A DNA stretch of 49,947 nt. It comes from Mycolicibacillus koreensis. GTDB lineage: Bacteria; Actinomycetota; Actinomycetes; Mycobacteriales; Mycobacteriaceae. A program made the position numbers and the translations under genes. The notes beneath the pieces were generated by a model. It had not been told where the DNA came from. It did not search any database and saw only the letters and a program-made list of their open reading frames with translations. Positions 21,358-31,074 of the stretch are shown piece by piece. Position 1 is the stretch's first letter. Every line of letters begins with the position of its first letter. Where the stretch lies: the NCBI RefSeq assembly GCF_002104795.1, contig NZ_NCXO01000031.1:1-49947 (forward strand). Direction: 5' to 3'.

Positions 21358-21642
21358 ATGAAACGACTCGGGCTGACCATCGTCACCGCCTTCACCGCGC
21401 TGGCTTTCCTGCTTTCGGGATGCTCCGCCGGGGTGATCAACAAGGGCGGGGACACCACGTGCAAGGAATACAACGGGCTTGAGGACAACAAGCAGCGCGA
21501 CGCGGTGGAGAAGATGATCAAGGACCGCAAGTCCGAAGAGGGCTCCAACCTGGAGGTCTCGGCTGTGCAGGTGTCGGTCGGCGCGTTCTGCAAGACCGTC
21601 GGCAAGGACAGCAGCAAGATCAGCGAAGCCGACCTGAGCTGA
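21358..21642 (+). CDS. Small lipoprotein, HdeA-like fold suspected
   Basis: 94 residues with signal LTIVTAFTALAFLLSGC, the lipobox Cys at about residue 22. The mature part has two further Cys (TTCKEYNGLEDNKQRDAV and GAFCKTVGKDSSKI), a spacing like small exported mycobacterial proteins compared with HdeA acid chaperones, which use one disulfide around a helical core. It is Lys/Glu rich and probably helical. ATG 21358 follows GAGAGGGGC by about 10 nt. It lies between fadD36 and dapD and seems monocistronic. Function unknown; the HdeA comparison is tentative. Confidence 0.78.
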   Translation: MKRLGLTIVTAFTALAFLLSGCSAGVINKGGDTTCKEYNGLEDNKQRDAVEKMIKDRKSEEGSNLEVSAVQVSVGAFCKTVGKDSSKISEADLS

Positions 21643-21671
21643 TCCGCAGGCCGCCTGGTTGGCGGTCTCCC

Positions 21672-22616
21672 TCAGTTGGCGTGCAGGGCCTCGTTGAGCG
21701 CGATGCCCTGCCCGTCACGGGAGACCGCCTCCACCGCCCCGGAGACCGAGTTGCGGCGGAACAGTAGGTTGTTCGCCCCGGAGAGCTCCCGGGCCTTGAC
21801 CGTCGCGCCGTCGGGCAGCGTCACCTTGGTGCCGGCGGTGACGTAGAGCCCGGCCTCGATGACACAGTCGTCGCCGAGGGAGATGCCCAGCCCGGCGTTG
21901 GCGCCCAGCAGGCAGCGCTGGCCGACCGAGATCACCTCGCTGCCGCCGCCGGACAGCGTGCCCATGATCGAAGCGCCACCACCGATGTCGGAGCCGTCGC
22001 CGACGACCACCCCCGCCGAGATGCGGCCCTCGACCATCGAGGCGCCCAACGTGCCGGCGTTGAAGTTGACGAACCCCTCGTGCATCACCGTGGTGCCCGA
22101 CGCCAGGTGCGCGCCGAGGCGCACCCGGTCGGCGTCGGCGATGCGCACCCCGGCCGGCACCACGTAGTCGACCATGCGGGGGAACTTGTCCACCCCGTAG
22201 ACGGTCACCGGGCCGCGCCGGCGCAGCCGGGCGCGCACCGTCTCGAACCCGTCGACCGCGCAGGGGCCGTGGTTGGTCCAGACCACGTTGGTCAACACCG
22301 CGAACAGGCCGTCGGCGTTGAGTCCGTGCGGGGCGACCAGCCGGTGGGACAGCAGATGCAGCCGCAGGTAGCCGTCGTAGGCGTCGGCGGCCTTGGCGCC
22401 CAGGTCGGCGATGCCGGTGCGCACCACGACCGTCTCGGTGCCGCGGTCCTCGTCGCGCCCGGTCAGCGCCGCGAACTCCGCGGGCACCTCCGCGGCCGAC
22501 AGCCGCGTGGTGGCGCCGTCGGCGTCCTCGCGAAGTTCCGGTGCCGGAAACCAGACGTCGAGAACCGATCCGTCCGCGGCCAGTGTCGCCAACCCAATCC
22601 CTGAAGCTGCACTCAC
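21672..22616 (-). CDS. dapD: DapD, tetrahydrodipicolinate N-succinyltransferase
   Basis: 314-residue trimeric left-handed beta-helix enzyme that succinylates tetrahydrodipicolinate in the lysine/DAP route. [51 protein letters not shown] and [14 protein letters not shown] carry the hexapeptide-repeat turns and catalytic Glu/Gly region; [12 protein letters not shown] is the conserved C-terminus. Length matches the 317-residue M. tuberculosis enzyme. GTG 22616 gives the start [17 protein letters not shown] and has a TAGCCT -10 exactly 7 nt upstream. The open frame continues far upstream across the nitrilase but that extension is antisense noise. Here dapD is divergent from a nitrilase and no longer adjacent to dapE. 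Confidence 0.95.
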   Translation of the reverse strand: MSAASGIGLATLAADGSVLDVWFPAPELREDADGATTRLSAAEVPAEFAALTGRDEDRGTETVVVRTGIADLGAKAADAYDGYLRLHLLSHRLVAPHGLNADGLFAVLTNVVWTNHGPCAVDGFETVRARLRRRGPVTVYGVDKFPRMVDYVVPAGVRIADADRVRLGAHLASGTTVMHEGFVNFNAGTLGASMVEGRISAGVVVGDGSDIGGGASIMGTLSGGGSEVISVGQRCLLGANAGLGISLGDDCVIEAGLYVTAGTKVTLPDGATVKARELSGANNLLFRRNSVSGAVEAVSRDGQGIALNEALHAN

Positions 22617-22623
22617 GCCGGTC

Positions 22624-22629
22624 AGGCTA
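22624..22629 (-). promoter_or_regulatory. -10 hexamer of leaderless dapD
   Basis: The leftward strand reads TAGCCT, ending 7 nt before GTG 22616. Fifty bases away GAGAAT (22679-22684) stands 7 nt before ATG 22692 on the other strand, so the divergent nitrilase may be leaderless too. Confidence 0.5.
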
Positions 22630-22691
22630 CTTGTCCGCCGCGGCCCCGGCGCAGCCCCACCCCGGCGGCCGGCTGGGGGAGAATGGGCGGC

Positions 22692-23714
22692 ATGGCTGGG
22701 CTTCCATCGGTGCGGGTGGCGGCGGTGCTGGCCGCCCCGGTCTTCCTGGACCTGCCGGCGACGCTGGACAAACTCGACACCCTGGTCGCCGAGGCGGCCG
22801 CCGGCGGGGCGCAACTGGTGGTGTTCGGGGAGAGCTTCGTCGCCGGGTTCCCGATCTGGAACGGTGTGCTGGCGCCGATCGACCAGCACGGTTTCCATGA
22901 ACAACTGGTGGCGTCGTCGCTGGTGGTGCCGGGGCCGGAAACCGAGCGGCTCGGGGCGATCGCCCGCGCGCACCGGGTGGTGCTGTCGGTGGGAATCAAC
23001 GAACGCAACCCCGACAGCCTGGGCCAGCTGTGGAACACCAACCTGATCTTCGATCGCCGCGGGCGTGTGGTCAACCACCGCCGCAAACTGGTGGCCACCT
23101 GGTACGAGCGCCTGAGCTGGTCGCACGGCGACGCCCACGATCTGTGCCCGGTCGAGCTGGACGGCTGGCGGCTCGGGGCGCTGATCTGCGGGGAGAACAC
23201 CAACACGCTGGCCCGGTTCACCCTGCTGGCCCAGGGCGAGCGCATCCACGTCGCCAGCTATCCGCCGGCGTGGCCGTTCGACGGCCGCTCCACCGACTAC
23301 GACTACGACCTGGCGCGCACCATCGAACTGCGCGCGGCCGCCCACGCCTTCGAAGGCAAGGTCTTCGTGGTCGTGGCCGCCACCGCCCTGGATGCGGCCG
23401 CGCTGGAGGCGGTCGCCGGCGACGACGAGCGTCTGCGGACCGCGCTGACCGCCACCGCCCCGGCGGCGATGGTCATCGGCCCCGACGGGCGGGGGGTGTC
23501 CGGGCCGCTGACCGAGCCGGGAATCCTGCACGCCGAACTCGACCTGCAGCGCGAGATCATCGCCAAACAGGCCCACGACATCGTCGGCACCTACAACCGG
23601 GCCGACATCTTCCAGCTGACCGTCGACACCCGCCGCCCCACCATCCTGCAGCGCCGCGACCGGCCCGACGAGCCCGACGAGCTCGACCTGACCAGCCCAC
23701 CGGGGGACCGCTAA
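22692..23714 (+). CDS. Nitrilase-family carbon-nitrogen hydrolase
   Basis: 340 residues with the complete Glu-Lys-Cys triad: Glu47 (VVFGESFV), Lys132 ([11 protein letters not shown]) and Cys166 (LICGENTN). The CGEN version of the cysteine motif and ASYPPAWP are typical of aliphatic/arylaceto-nitrilases, which hydrolyse nitriles to acids and ammonia; an amidase role cannot be excluded. Cytosolic, usually forming spirals. ATG 22692 is preferred (GAGAAT -10 7 nt upstream); ATG 22683 is an alternative. It overlaps the convergent nucleotidyltransferase by 4 nt and stands between dapD and dapE, which are neighbours in M. tuberculosis, so it looks inserted. Confidence 0.88.
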   Translation: MAGLPSVRVAAVLAAPVFLDLPATLDKLDTLVAEAAAGGAQLVVFGESFVAGFPIWNGVLAPIDQHGFHEQLVASSLVVPGPETERLGAIARAHRVVLSVGINERNPDSLGQLWNTNLIFDRRGRVVNHRRKLVATWYERLSWSHGDAHDLCPVELDGWRLGALICGENTNTLARFTLLAQGERIHVASYPPAWPFDGRSTDYDYDLARTIELRAAAHAFEGKVFVVVAATALDAAALEAVAGDDERLRTALTATAPAAMVIGPDGRGVSGPLTEPGILHAELDLQREIIAKQAHDIVGTYNRADIFQLTVDTRRPTILQRRDRPDEPDELDLTSPPGDR

Positions 23715-24529
23715 CCGGGGGCGGCGGCCTGCAGCCGAGCGCGCCAGCCACGGAACTGCTCGGCCAGGACCGGCTCACCCAACTCGGTCAGCCGCGCGAT
23801 GTGATCGCCGAGATAGTCGTCGTAGAGCGCGACGAACCCGGCGCGCAGCAGCCCCGCCGCGGTCTGGTCGCCCGGGGCGGCGTGGCGCCACTGGAACGCC
23901 GCGGCCACCAGATCGGCGGCCGCCCCGCTGTGGCCGTCCAGGTAGTGGCCCACGGCGGCGTCGTTGGTGCCCTCCCCGCCGGTGTCGGCGGTCAGCAGAA
24001 ACCGCACCGGGAAGAGCACCACCTTGGTGGTGCGCCGCACCCCGGAATCCAGCAGCGCCGCCGGGTCGCCGGCGTGGCCGACCACCTGGTCGGCGAGCAC
24101 GTCGAGCGCGAACTGCGCACCGGCGACGATCAGCTCCGCGCGGGTGGGCCGCGGCAGGCCGTCGCGGACATCGGTGCCGGCGAGCAGCCGGCCGTGCTCG
24201 AACAGGCACAGCCGGTCCAACGGCGGGAACCGGCCCTCGGCGGACCCGTCGCGCAGCGAGGCCGGCGAGCCCCAGAACAGCGAGACCCGCTCGTGCAGCG
24301 CCGAGCCGCGGGCCCGGATCGTCGCGCCCACCCGATGCACCGCCGCCGCGTCGGTGGCGGCGAGCGGATCGGTGAGGATCGCGGCCACGTCGACGTCGCT
24401 GACCAGCGGGCTGAACCCGCCGTGGGCCAGGCTGCCCAGGGCGTACACCGCGGCCAACCGGTCCCCGAACGTCTCGGTCAGCGCCGCGGTGGTCTCGGCC
24501 AACACGTCCTCACCACTGCTGGTGTCCAC
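23711..24529 (-). CDS. Nucleotidyltransferase-fold protein
   Basis: 272 residues. The N-terminal part has the pol-beta-like motif [19 protein letters not shown], with the GS pair and D-x-D metal ligands, followed by a helical domain (residues about 110-265). Such proteins transfer nucleotidyl groups to small molecules, as in aminoglycoside adenylyltransferases, or to protein or RNA targets in toxin-antitoxin pairs. No HEPN-type partner is adjacent. GTG 24529 has GAGAGGA upstream. Substrate unknown; I do not assign resistance. Cotranscription with a neighbour is unlikely because both flanking genes are on the other strand. Confidence 0.72.
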   Translation of the reverse strand: MDTSSGEDVLAETTAALTETFGDRLAAVYALGSLAHGGFSPLVSDVDVAAILTDPLAATDAAAVHRVGATIRARGSALHERVSLFWGSPASLRDGSAEGRFPPLDRLCLFEHGRLLAGTDVRDGLPRPTRAELIVAGAQFALDVLADQVVGHAGDPAALLDSGVRRTTKVVLFPVRFLLTADTGGEGTNDAAVGHYLDGHSGAAADLVAAAFQWRHAAPGDQTAAGLLRAGFVALYDDYLGDHIARLTELGEPVLAEQFRGWRARLQAAAPG

Positions 24530-24603
24530 AGGTGTCCTCTCGTCGCGCCGCTACGCCGACCGTAGGACCTCCACCGGTCGGCCGGGTAGAGGCCACCGGT
24601 CAC

Positions 24604-24609
24604 TAAGGT
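24604..24609 (+). promoter_or_regulatory. -10 hexamer of leaderless dapE
   Basis: TAAGGT ends 7 nt before GTG 24617; no Shine-Dalgarno is visible. Confidence 0.5.
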
Positions 24610-24616
24610 TGTCGGT

Positions 24617-25678
24617 GTGCTCGATCTTCGCGGCGACCCCATCGACCTGACCGCCACCCTGGTCGACATTCCCAGTGAGTCGCGCCACGAGCAGTGCATC
24701 GCCGACGAGGTGGAGGCAGCGCTGCGCGCCCAGACCGACGGGTGGGAGATCGTGCGCAACGGCAACGCGGTGCTCGCCCGCACCCAGCTGGGCCGGCCCA
24801 GCCGGGTGCTGCTGGCCGGCCACCTCGACACCGTGCCGGCCGCGGACAACCTGCCCAGCCGCCGCGACGGGGCGGTGCTGCACGGCTGCGGCACCGCCGA
24901 CATGAAATCCGGGGTGGCGGTGTTCTTGCACCTGGCCGCCACCGTCGTGGACCCCACGCACGATCTGACCCTGGTCTTCTACGACTGCGAGGAGATCGAC
25001 GCCAGCGCCAACGGTCTGGGCCGCATCGAACGGGACCTGCCCGACTGGCTCGACGCCGACCTCGCGGTGCTCGGCGAACCCACCGACGGCTACATCGAGG
25101 CCGGCTGCCAGGGCACACTGCGGGTGGTGGTGCGCGCCACCGGGACCCGGGCGCATTCGGCGCGGTCCTGGCTGGGCGACAACGCCATTCACAAGCTCGG
25201 CGCGGTGCTCGACCGGCTGGCCGGCTACACGGCACGCCACGTCGACATCGACGGCTGCGTCTACCGGGAGGGCCTGTCGGCGGTGCGGATCGACGGCGGG
25301 GTGGCCGGCAACGTCATCCCCGACGCCGCGTCGGTGACCCTGAACTACCGGTTCGCCCCCGACCGCACCCCGCAGCAGGCGCTGGCCCACGTCCACGAGG
25401 TCCTCGACGGGCTCGACGTGACCGTCGAGCAGACCGACGCCGCCGCCGGCGCCCTGCCGGGGCTGAGCAAACCGGCGGCGCGGTCGCTGGTGGAGGCCGC
25501 CGGTCAGGTGCGAGCCAAATACGGCTGGACCGACGTGGCCCGCTTCGCCGCTCGCGGGGTGGCCGCGGTCAACTACGGTCCCGGCGACCCGAACCTGGCC
25601 CACGCCCGCGACGAGCGCGTCCCGGTCGCCCAGATCAGCGCGGTGACCGAGCTGCTGCGCGGCTACCTGGGCGGCTGA
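24617..25678 (+). CDS. dapE: DapE, N-succinyl-LL-diaminopimelate desuccinylase
   Basis: 353-residue dizinc M20-family hydrolase that releases succinate to give LL-DAP. GHLDTVP carries the first metal His and catalytic Asp, GTADMKSG the bridging Asp, DCEEID the catalytic Glu and its metal neighbour, and [13 protein letters not shown] the last His. The dimerisation lid domain (about 170-280) begins after GEPTDGYIE. Length equals the M. tuberculosis enzyme. The last 16 nt overlap the end of the convergent ATPase gene. With dapC and dapD, three steps of the succinylase branch lie within 13 kb. Confidence 0.94.
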   Translation: MLDLRGDPIDLTATLVDIPSESRHEQCIADEVEAALRAQTDGWEIVRNGNAVLARTQLGRPSRVLLAGHLDTVPAADNLPSRRDGAVLHGCGTADMKSGVAVFLHLAATVVDPTHDLTLVFYDCEEIDASANGLGRIERDLPDWLDADLAVLGEPTDGYIEAGCQGTLRVVVRATGTRAHSARSWLGDNAIHKLGAVLDRLAGYTARHVDIDGCVYREGLSAVRIDGGVAGNVIPDAASVTLNYRFAPDRTPQQALAHVHEVLDGLDVTVEQTDAAAGALPGLSKPAARSLVEAAGQVRAKYGWTDVARFAARGVAAVNYGPGDPNLAHARDERVPVAQISAVTELLRGYLGG

Positions 25679-27726
25679 CCGGCCGCCACCGCCCGGGCCT
25701 CGCTCAGCGCGGAACGCGCGACCGCACAGTCGATGTCGGCGCCCAGCCGTGCCAACGGCTCGTGGGCGTGGATGTCGCCGAGCAGGGCCGCGGTGCGCCA
25801 GGCCTGAAGCGCCACCGCCGACTGCCCGCCGCGTTCGGCGGCGCGGGCCGCGTCCCGCGCGGCGGCGATCGCGCCGTGCTCGTCGCGCATGCAAGCCCGC
25901 CGCCACGCCCGGGCCATGCCGAGTTCGGGGGTGAACAACGCCGATTTCGTGCCGTGCCGCGACTCGGCGCGACTGAGCACCTTGGAGGCGCCGGCGACGT
26001 CGCCGCCGCGGGCCAGGGCGGTGGCCAACAGCATCAGCGACAGCGGGCCCCACGAGTAGCCGGTCGGCTCCAGCGCCGCCGAGGCCGGCTCGAGAAGTGC
26101 AGCCGCCGCGCCGAACTCCTCGGCGGCCAGCAGCGTCGTCGCCAACAGCACCTCGCCGATCGCGCGGCCCGGCTGCTGCAACTCGGCGAAGTCGGTGAAC
26201 CGCTGCGCCACCTCGCGGGCGGCACCGAGATCGTCGGCCAGGATCAGCGTGCTCACCTCGGCCAACCCGATGGTGAACCGCAGCAGCCCGGGATGTTCGA
26301 CGGCCAGCGCACGGCGGGCGGCCGGCGCGACGTCGTCGAACCGGCCCTGCCGGGCGGCGCAGAGCGCCGCGGCGCTGCCCGCCCAGGCCACCGCGGTGTC
26401 CTCGGCGTCGGGGGCCCCGAGCACCTCGGTGGCCATCGCGACGGCCCGCTCGATGTTGCCGGCGTTCATCGCGAACGTGGCGCTCAACGCGTCCAGGGTG
26501 ATCCGGCCGGACGCCCCGGTGAGCCGTCCTCGGGTGCTCTGCAGAAACGCCGTGGCCCGCTCCGGCTCGTTGAGCATGAAGAACTGGTTGGCCGCCCGCG
26601 GCAGCGCCCAGGCGATCACCTCCGCCTCGGTCAGGGCGGCCGGGTCGACGGCGGCGAGCACCGCCTCGGCGGCGCGGCCCCGGCCGCGGTAGCCCAGCGC
26701 CTGGGCCAGGGTCAGCCGCGCCGGCAGGCCCGCGCCGGCGTCGACGGCCGCGCCGGCCAGCCGCTGCGCCAAGTCCAGGTCGCCGAGGCGCAGCGCCTCC
26801 GCGGCGGCGGCGCCGGTCTCCTCCGGTGCGGGCGGATGGTCGCTGGCGACCGCGAGGCCGGCCAGCCGCAGCCGATCGCTGACGGTGGGATCGGGTCGGG
26901 CGTCGAGCGTACTCACCACCGCGCTGCGCAGGCGCCGCGCCGCCGGGCCGTCGGCACCGCCGAGTGCGGCCAACGCCCGCTCGGCGAAGAGCGGATGGGC
27001 GGTGTAGACGACCGGGTCGGGTCCGCGTCCGCCGCGCTCCCGGGTCTCCGCCGCCCCCCACTGTTCGGCCTGGGCCACCGCGTCGGGCCCGGTGAGCGTC
27101 GTCAGATCGGCCACCGGCAGCGGTTCGGCGACCGCCAGGTAATCGAGCACGGCGCGCGCCGGCGCCGCCAGCCCGGCCAAAAAGGCGTCGACCTCGGCCA
27201 CCTCGGCGGCCGCCCCGGCCGGGCGCGGCGGGGCGACCTCGATGCGTTCCAGCAGATGGTCGGTCCACAGTGCGGCGATGACCGGGGTGGCCTGATCGGC
27301 GCGGGCGCTGACCACCATGCGCGCCGCCCGCGCCAGCGCCAACTGGTAGACCAGCGTCGCCGACAAGACGTCCAGCAGGTGCGCGTCGTCGACCACCAGC
27401 AGCAGATCGTGTTCGCGGCCGGCCCCCACCAGCGAGGTGCGCGCCGCACGCAGCAGCGCGGCGGGTTTGCCGATGTCGGCCACGTCGACGAGGTGGCTGA
27501 ACGCGCCGAACGGCACATCGCGTTCGGTGGGGGTGCCGGTCACCCAGCGGGTGACGGTGTCGGGGCGGGCGGCGCGCAGATGCTCGGCGGCGCGGCGGGC
27601 CAACGTCGATTTCCCCACCCCGTCGGGGCCCAGCAGCACCGCGCCGCGGCGGTCCGGGTCGGTCAGCGCCGCATCGAGGCGGGCCAGCGCCTCGGTCTGC
27701 TCGGGCACCCTCCACTGGATCGGCAT
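25663..27726 (-). CDS. STAND/MalT-like ATPase without a DNA-binding domain
   Basis: 687 residues. Walker [10 protein letters not shown] near residue 34 and Walker [13 protein letters not shown] near 110 mark an NTPase of the type in large LuxR (LAL) regulators. From about residue 290 on, Ala-rich helical repeats of TPR character follow, the usual sensor scaffold. The C-terminal LuxR HTH that completes a LAL protein (typically about 900 residues) is absent; the protein ends [11 protein letters not shown]. It occupies the Rv1203c-Rv1204c position. ATG 27726 has a TAAACT -10 exactly 7 nt upstream, so leaderless. Possible roles are signalling by interaction with other proteins; unproven. Confidence 0.78.
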   Translation of the reverse strand: MPIQWRVPEQTEALARLDAALTDPDRRGAVLLGPDGVGKSTLARRAAEHLRAARPDTVTRWVTGTPTERDVPFGAFSHLVDVADIGKPAALLRAARTSLVGAGREHDLLLVVDDAHLLDVLSATLVYQLALARAARMVVSARADQATPVIAALWTDHLLERIEVAPPRPAGAAAEVAEVDAFLAGLAAPARAVLDYLAVAEPLPVADLTTLTGPDAVAQAEQWGAAETRERGGRGPDPVVYTAHPLFAERALAALGGADGPAARRLRSAVVSTLDARPDPTVSDRLRLAGLAVASDHPPAPEETGAAAAEALRLGDLDLAQRLAGAAVDAGAGLPARLTLAQALGYRGRGRAAEAVLAAVDPAALTEAEVIAWALPRAANQFFMLNEPERATAFLQSTRGRLTGASGRITLDALSATFAMNAGNIERAVAMATEVLGAPDAEDTAVAWAGSAAALCAARQGRFDDVAPAARRALAVEHPGLLRFTIGLAEVSTLILADDLGAAREVAQRFTDFAELQQPGRAIGEVLLATTLLAAEEFGAAAALLEPASAALEPTGYSWGPLSLMLLATALARGGDVAGASKVLSRAESRHGTKSALFTPELGMARAWRRACMRDEHGAIAAARDAARAAERGGQSAVALQAWRTAALLGDIHAHEPLARLGADIDCAVARSALSEARAVAAGQPPR

Positions 27727-27733
27727 CGGCCGG

Positions 27734-27766
27734 AGTTTACGGTGCGGGCCACGCCCCGGCTAGCCT
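27734..27766. promoter_or_regulatory. Divergent pair of leaderless promoters (ATPase / LOG)
   Basis: Leftward TAAACT (complement of 27734-27739) ends 7 nt before ATG 27726; rightward TAGCCT (27761-27766) ends 7 nt before GTG 27774. The two -10 elements are 21 bp apart, so the polymerases must compete for one site. Confidence 0.5.
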
Positions 27767-27773
27767 TTCCGAT

Positions 27774-28337
27774 GTGCGATGGCCAGAGGAATGGATGGTG
27801 TGCGTCTACTGCGCGTCCGGGCCGACGCATCCGGAGCTGTTGGCGTTGGCGTCGCAGGTCGGCACCGCGATCGCCGACCGCGGCTGGGCGTTGGTGTGGG
27901 GCGGGGGCAACGTGTCGGCGATGGGGGCGCTGGCCACCGCGATGCGTGACCGCGGCGGGCGCACCGTCGGGGTGATCCCCGCCGCGCTGGTCGAGCGGGA
28001 GGTCGCCGACGTCGACTCCGACGAGCTGATCGTCACCGACACGATGCGGCAGCGTAAACAGCTCATGGAGGATCACGCCGACGCGTTCCTCACCCTGCCC
28101 GGCGGGATCGGCACCCTTGAGGAACTGTTCGAAACCTGGACCGCCGGTTACCTGGGCATGCATGACAAACCGATGGTGGTGCTCGACCCGAGCGGGCACT
28201 ACGCCGGGCTGTGGCGCTGGCTGGGCGGGCTGGTCGACGCCGGATATGTCTCCAAACACGCCCTGGACCGACTGGTCATCGTCGACGACATCGAGGCGGC
28301 GTTGAGGGCCTGCGCTCCCGGCACGACGCGGGATTAG
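27774..28337 (+). CDS. LOG-family cytokinin riboside 5'-monophosphate phosphoribohydrolase
   Basis: 187 residues, the length of Rv1205. The Rossmann-like lysine-decarboxylase-annotated fold has PGGIGTLEE, the LOG signature, and the substrate Arg in TMRQRKQLMEDHADAF. VWGGGNVSAMGALA binds the nucleotide phosphate. It cleaves N6-modified AMP to free base and ribose phosphate; in M. tuberculosis Rv1205 makes cytokinins and its accumulation sensitises cells to nitric oxide. GTG 27774 is supported by the leaderless TAGCCT; ATG 27795 with AGAGGA just upstream is an alternative. Confidence 0.9.
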   Translation: MRWPEEWMVCVYCASGPTHPELLALASQVGTAIADRGWALVWGGGNVSAMGALATAMRDRGGRTVGVIPAALVEREVADVDSDELIVTDTMRQRKQLMEDHADAFLTLPGGIGTLEELFETWTAGYLGMHDKPMVVLDPSGHYAGLWRWLGGLVDAGYVSKHALDRLVIVDDIEAALRACAPGTTRD

Positions 28338-28393
28338 GCTGACAGCAGGGCGGCCGCGAGCCGGCGCGAACACCAGCGAAACGAGGAACAACC

Positions 28394-30172
28394 GTGTCCG
28401 AGCACGAATCGGCGGCACTGCCAGCGGTGCGGCTGCGCGACATCGCCGTGCGCCTGCCCGCCCTGATCCCCGACATTCCGGTGATCCTGCGGGCCGCCGC
28501 CACCGGGCTGCGCGCCCAGCCGGGCACCGCGATGTCGATCGGCAAGGTCTTCCAGCAGCGGGCCGCCCGCTACGGTGACCGGGTATTCCTGCGTTTCGAC
28601 GACACCCGCCTGACCTACCGGGAGGCCAACGCCACCGTCAACCGCTACGCCGCGGTGCTCGCCGGGCGCGGTGTCGGCCGCGGTGACGTCGTCGGGATCA
28701 TGCTGCGCAACTCGCCGAACGCGGTGCTGATGATGCTGGCGGCGGTGAAGTGCGGGGCGATCGCCGGGATGGTCAACTACCACCAGCAGGGCGAGGTGCT
28801 CGCCCACAGCCTCGGCCTGCTCGACGCCGCGGTGCTGGTCACCGAGACCGACCTCGTCGGCGCCGTTGGTGACTGCGCGGCACCGGGACCCGAACCGCTG
28901 ACCATCGACGACGTGGTGGCCGCCGCCGCGACGGAGTCGCCGGCCAACCCGGAGTCGGTGAACGCGGTGCGCGCCAAAGAGCCCGCCTTCTACATCTTCA
29001 CCTCCGGCACCACCGGCTTCCCCAAGGCCAGCGTGATGAGCCACCAGCGCTGGCTGCGGGCGCTCACCGCGTTCGGCGGGCTGGGGCTGCGGCTGCACGG
29101 CGACGACACCCTGTACTGCGCGCTGCCGCTGTACCACAACAACGCGTTGACGGTGGCGCTGTCGTCGGTGCTGGCCTCCGGGGCCACCCTGGCGCTGGAC
29201 ACCGGGTTCTCGGCGTCCCGGTTCTGGGACCGGGTGATCGCCGCCGACGCCACCGCGTTCGTCTACATCGGTGAGATCTGCCGCTACCTGCTCAACCAGC
29301 CGCCCAAACCGACCGACCGGGCCCACAAGGTGCGCGTCATCTGCGGCAACGGGCTGCGCCCGGAGATCTGGGACGAGTTCGCCGAACGGTTCGGCATCGC
29401 CCGCATCTGCGAGTTCTACGGCGCCAGCGAGGGCAACGCCGCTTACATCAACATGTTCAACCTGCCGCGCACCGCCGGGTTCGCGCCGATGCCGCTGGCC
29501 TACGTCGACTACGACCCGGAGACCGGCGAGCCGGTGCGCGGCCCCGACGGGCGGGTGCGCCGGGTGCGCGACGGGCAGCCGGGCCTGCTGCTGAGCCCGG
29601 TGAACCGGCTCTCGCCGTTCGACGGCTACACCGAGCCGGAGGCCACCGAGAAGAAACTGGTCCGCAACGCGTTCAAGGACGGCGACTGCTGGTTCAACAC
29701 CGGCGATCTGATGACCCCGCAGGGCCTGTCGCACGCGGCGTTCGCCGACCGGCTCGGCGACACGTTCCGCTGGAAGGGCGAGAACGTCGCCACCACCGAG
29801 GTCGAGGGTGCGCTCACCGAATGCGACGCGGTCGAGGAGTGCGCGGTGTTCGGGGTGGAGGTGCCCCGCACCGGCGGGCGCGCCGGGATGGCCGCGCTGA
29901 AACTGCGCGACGGCGCACCGTTCGACGGCAAGGAACTGGCCGGCATCGTCTACGACCTGCTGCCGCCGTATGCGATCCCGCTGTTCGTGCGGCTGGTCGA
30001 CACCATGGCCCACACCACCACCTTCAAAAGCCGCAAGGTGGAGCTGCGCGACCAGGCCTACGGCGCGGACGTCACCGACCCGCTGTACGTGCTGGCCGGC
30101 CGCGACGAGGGCTACGTGCCGTTCTACCCCGACTACGCCGAGGACGTGGCGGCCGGCAAACGGCCCGCCTGA
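28394..30172 (+). CDS. fadD6: FadD6, very-long/long-chain fatty-acyl-CoA synthetase
   Basis: 592-residue ANL-family ligase of the FATP/FadD6 type. YIFTSGTTGFPKASV is the AMP motif, FYGASEGN replaces the usual YGxTE, and GDCWFNTGDL with FRWKGENVATTEVEG are the FATP-specific signatures. The C-terminal AYGADVTDPLYVL end is typical. The N-terminal segment (DIAVRLPALIPDIPVIL) is amphipathic and may associate with membrane, fitting coupled fatty acid uptake. GTG 28394 follows GAGGAA. It is 5 nt upstream of folP2 in the conserved fadD6-folP2-gpgS operon. Confidence 0.95.
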   Translation: MSEHESAALPAVRLRDIAVRLPALIPDIPVILRAAATGLRAQPGTAMSIGKVFQQRAARYGDRVFLRFDDTRLTYREANATVNRYAAVLAGRGVGRGDVVGIMLRNSPNAVLMMLAAVKCGAIAGMVNYHQQGEVLAHSLGLLDAAVLVTETDLVGAVGDCAAPGPEPLTIDDVVAAAATESPANPESVNAVRAKEPAFYIFTSGTTGFPKASVMSHQRWLRALTAFGGLGLRLHGDDTLYCALPLYHNNALTVALSSVLASGATLALDTGFSASRFWDRVIAADATAFVYIGEICRYLLNQPPKPTDRAHKVRVICGNGLRPEIWDEFAERFGIARICEFYGASEGNAAYINMFNLPRTAGFAPMPLAYVDYDPETGEPVRGPDGRVRRVRDGQPGLLLSPVNRLSPFDGYTEPEATEKKLVRNAFKDGDCWFNTGDLMTPQGLSHAAFADRLGDTFRWKGENVATTEVEGALTECDAVEECAVFGVEVPRTGGRAGMAALKLRDGAPFDGKELAGIVYDLLPPYAIPLFVRLVDTMAHTTTFKSRKVELRDQAYGADVTDPLYVLAGRDEGYVPFYPDYAEDVAAGKRPA

Positions 30173-30177
30173 CCCGG

Positions 30178-31074
30178 GTGACCAGGCAGGGCAGCGCGGT
30201 GTCGGCGACCTGGTGCGGCCGTCCGGTCGCCGCGGACCGGGCGCTGATCATGGCGATCGTCAACCGGACCCCGGACTCGTTCTACGACCGGGGTGCGACC
30301 TTCGCCGACGCGCCCGCCCAGGCGGCCGCCGAGCAGGCCATCGCCGCCGGCGCCGACGTCATCGACGTCGGCGGGGTCAAGGCCGGACCCGGTGAGGTCG
30401 TCGACGCCGACACCGAGATCGCCCGGGTGGTGCCGTTCATCGAATGGCTGCGCGCCCGGTACCCCGACCAGCTGATCAGCATCGACACCTGGCGGTCGGA
30501 GGTGGCCAAACAGGCCTGCGCCGCCGGCGCCGACGTGATCAACGACACCTGGGCCGGCGCCGACCCGCAGCTTCCGGCGGTGGCCGCGGAGTTCGACGTC
30601 GGGCTGGTGTGCTCGCACACCGGGGGTGCGGCGCCGCGCACCCGCCCGTTCCGGGTCAGCTACGGCACCACCACCCGCGGGGTGGTCGACGCGGTGATCG
30701 CCGAGGTCACCACCGCCGCCGAGCGCGCCGTCGCGGCCGGGGTGCGTCGTGATCGGGTGCTGATCGACCCCACCCACGATTTCGGCAAGAACACGTACCA
30801 CGGGTTAGCGTTGTTGCGTCATCTCGGCGACCTTGTTACAACCGGGTGGCCCGTACTGATGGCGCTGAGCAACAAAGATTTCATCGGCGAGACGTTGGGT
30901 GTGGGCTTGGAGGAACGGCTGGAGGGCACGTTGGCGGCCACCGCACTGGCGGCCGACGCCGGCGCCCGGATGTTCCGGGTGCACGAGGTCGGACCCACCC
31001 GGCGGGTATTGGAGATGGTCGCCGCCATTCGCGGTGAGCGCGCCCCGGCGCGCACGGTGAGGGGATTGGCATGA
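30178..31074 (+). CDS. folP2: FolP2, dihydropteroate-synthase homologue
   Basis: 298-residue TIM-barrel protein of the DHPS family. MAIVNRTPDSFYDRG is the variant N-x-TPDSF phosphate loop, DVGGVKAGPGE, SIDTWRSEVA and NDTWAG follow, and MFRVHEVGPTRRVLEM ends the barrel. In mycobacteria FolP1 is the true dihydropteroate synthase, while FolP2 lacks that activity, and its altered loops are seen here too (VGGVKAGPG in place of the GGESTRPG type). Its real substrate is unknown. GTG 30178 is 5 nt from the fadD6 stop; GTG 30199 is possible. It overlaps gpgS by 4 nt, hinting at a function tied to glucosylglycerate. Confidence 0.92.
   Translation: MTRQGSAVSATWCGRPVAADRALIMAIVNRTPDSFYDRGATFADAPAQAAAEQAIAAGADVIDVGGVKAGPGEVVDADTEIARVVPFIEWLRARYPDQLISIDTWRSEVAKQACAAGADVINDTWAGADPQLPAVAAEFDVGLVCSHTGGAAPRTRPFRVSYGTTTRGVVDAVIAEVTTAAERAVAAGVRRDRVLIDPTHDFGKNTYHGLALLRHLGDLVTTGWPVLMALSNKDFIGETLGVGLEERLEGTLAATALAADAGARMFRVHEVGPTRRVLEMVAAIRGERAPARTVRGLA

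Noticed and set aside
22617..23576. Upstream extension of dapD on the minus strand
   Set aside because: Antisense to the nitrilase with its complete triad; DapD begins normally at GTG 22616 after a leaderless -10.
24694..27975. 1093-codon plus-strand frame across dapE, the ATPase and LOG
   Set aside because: It crosses three recognised genes in the wrong frame and is Arg/Gly-rich without motifs; a GC-driven artefact.
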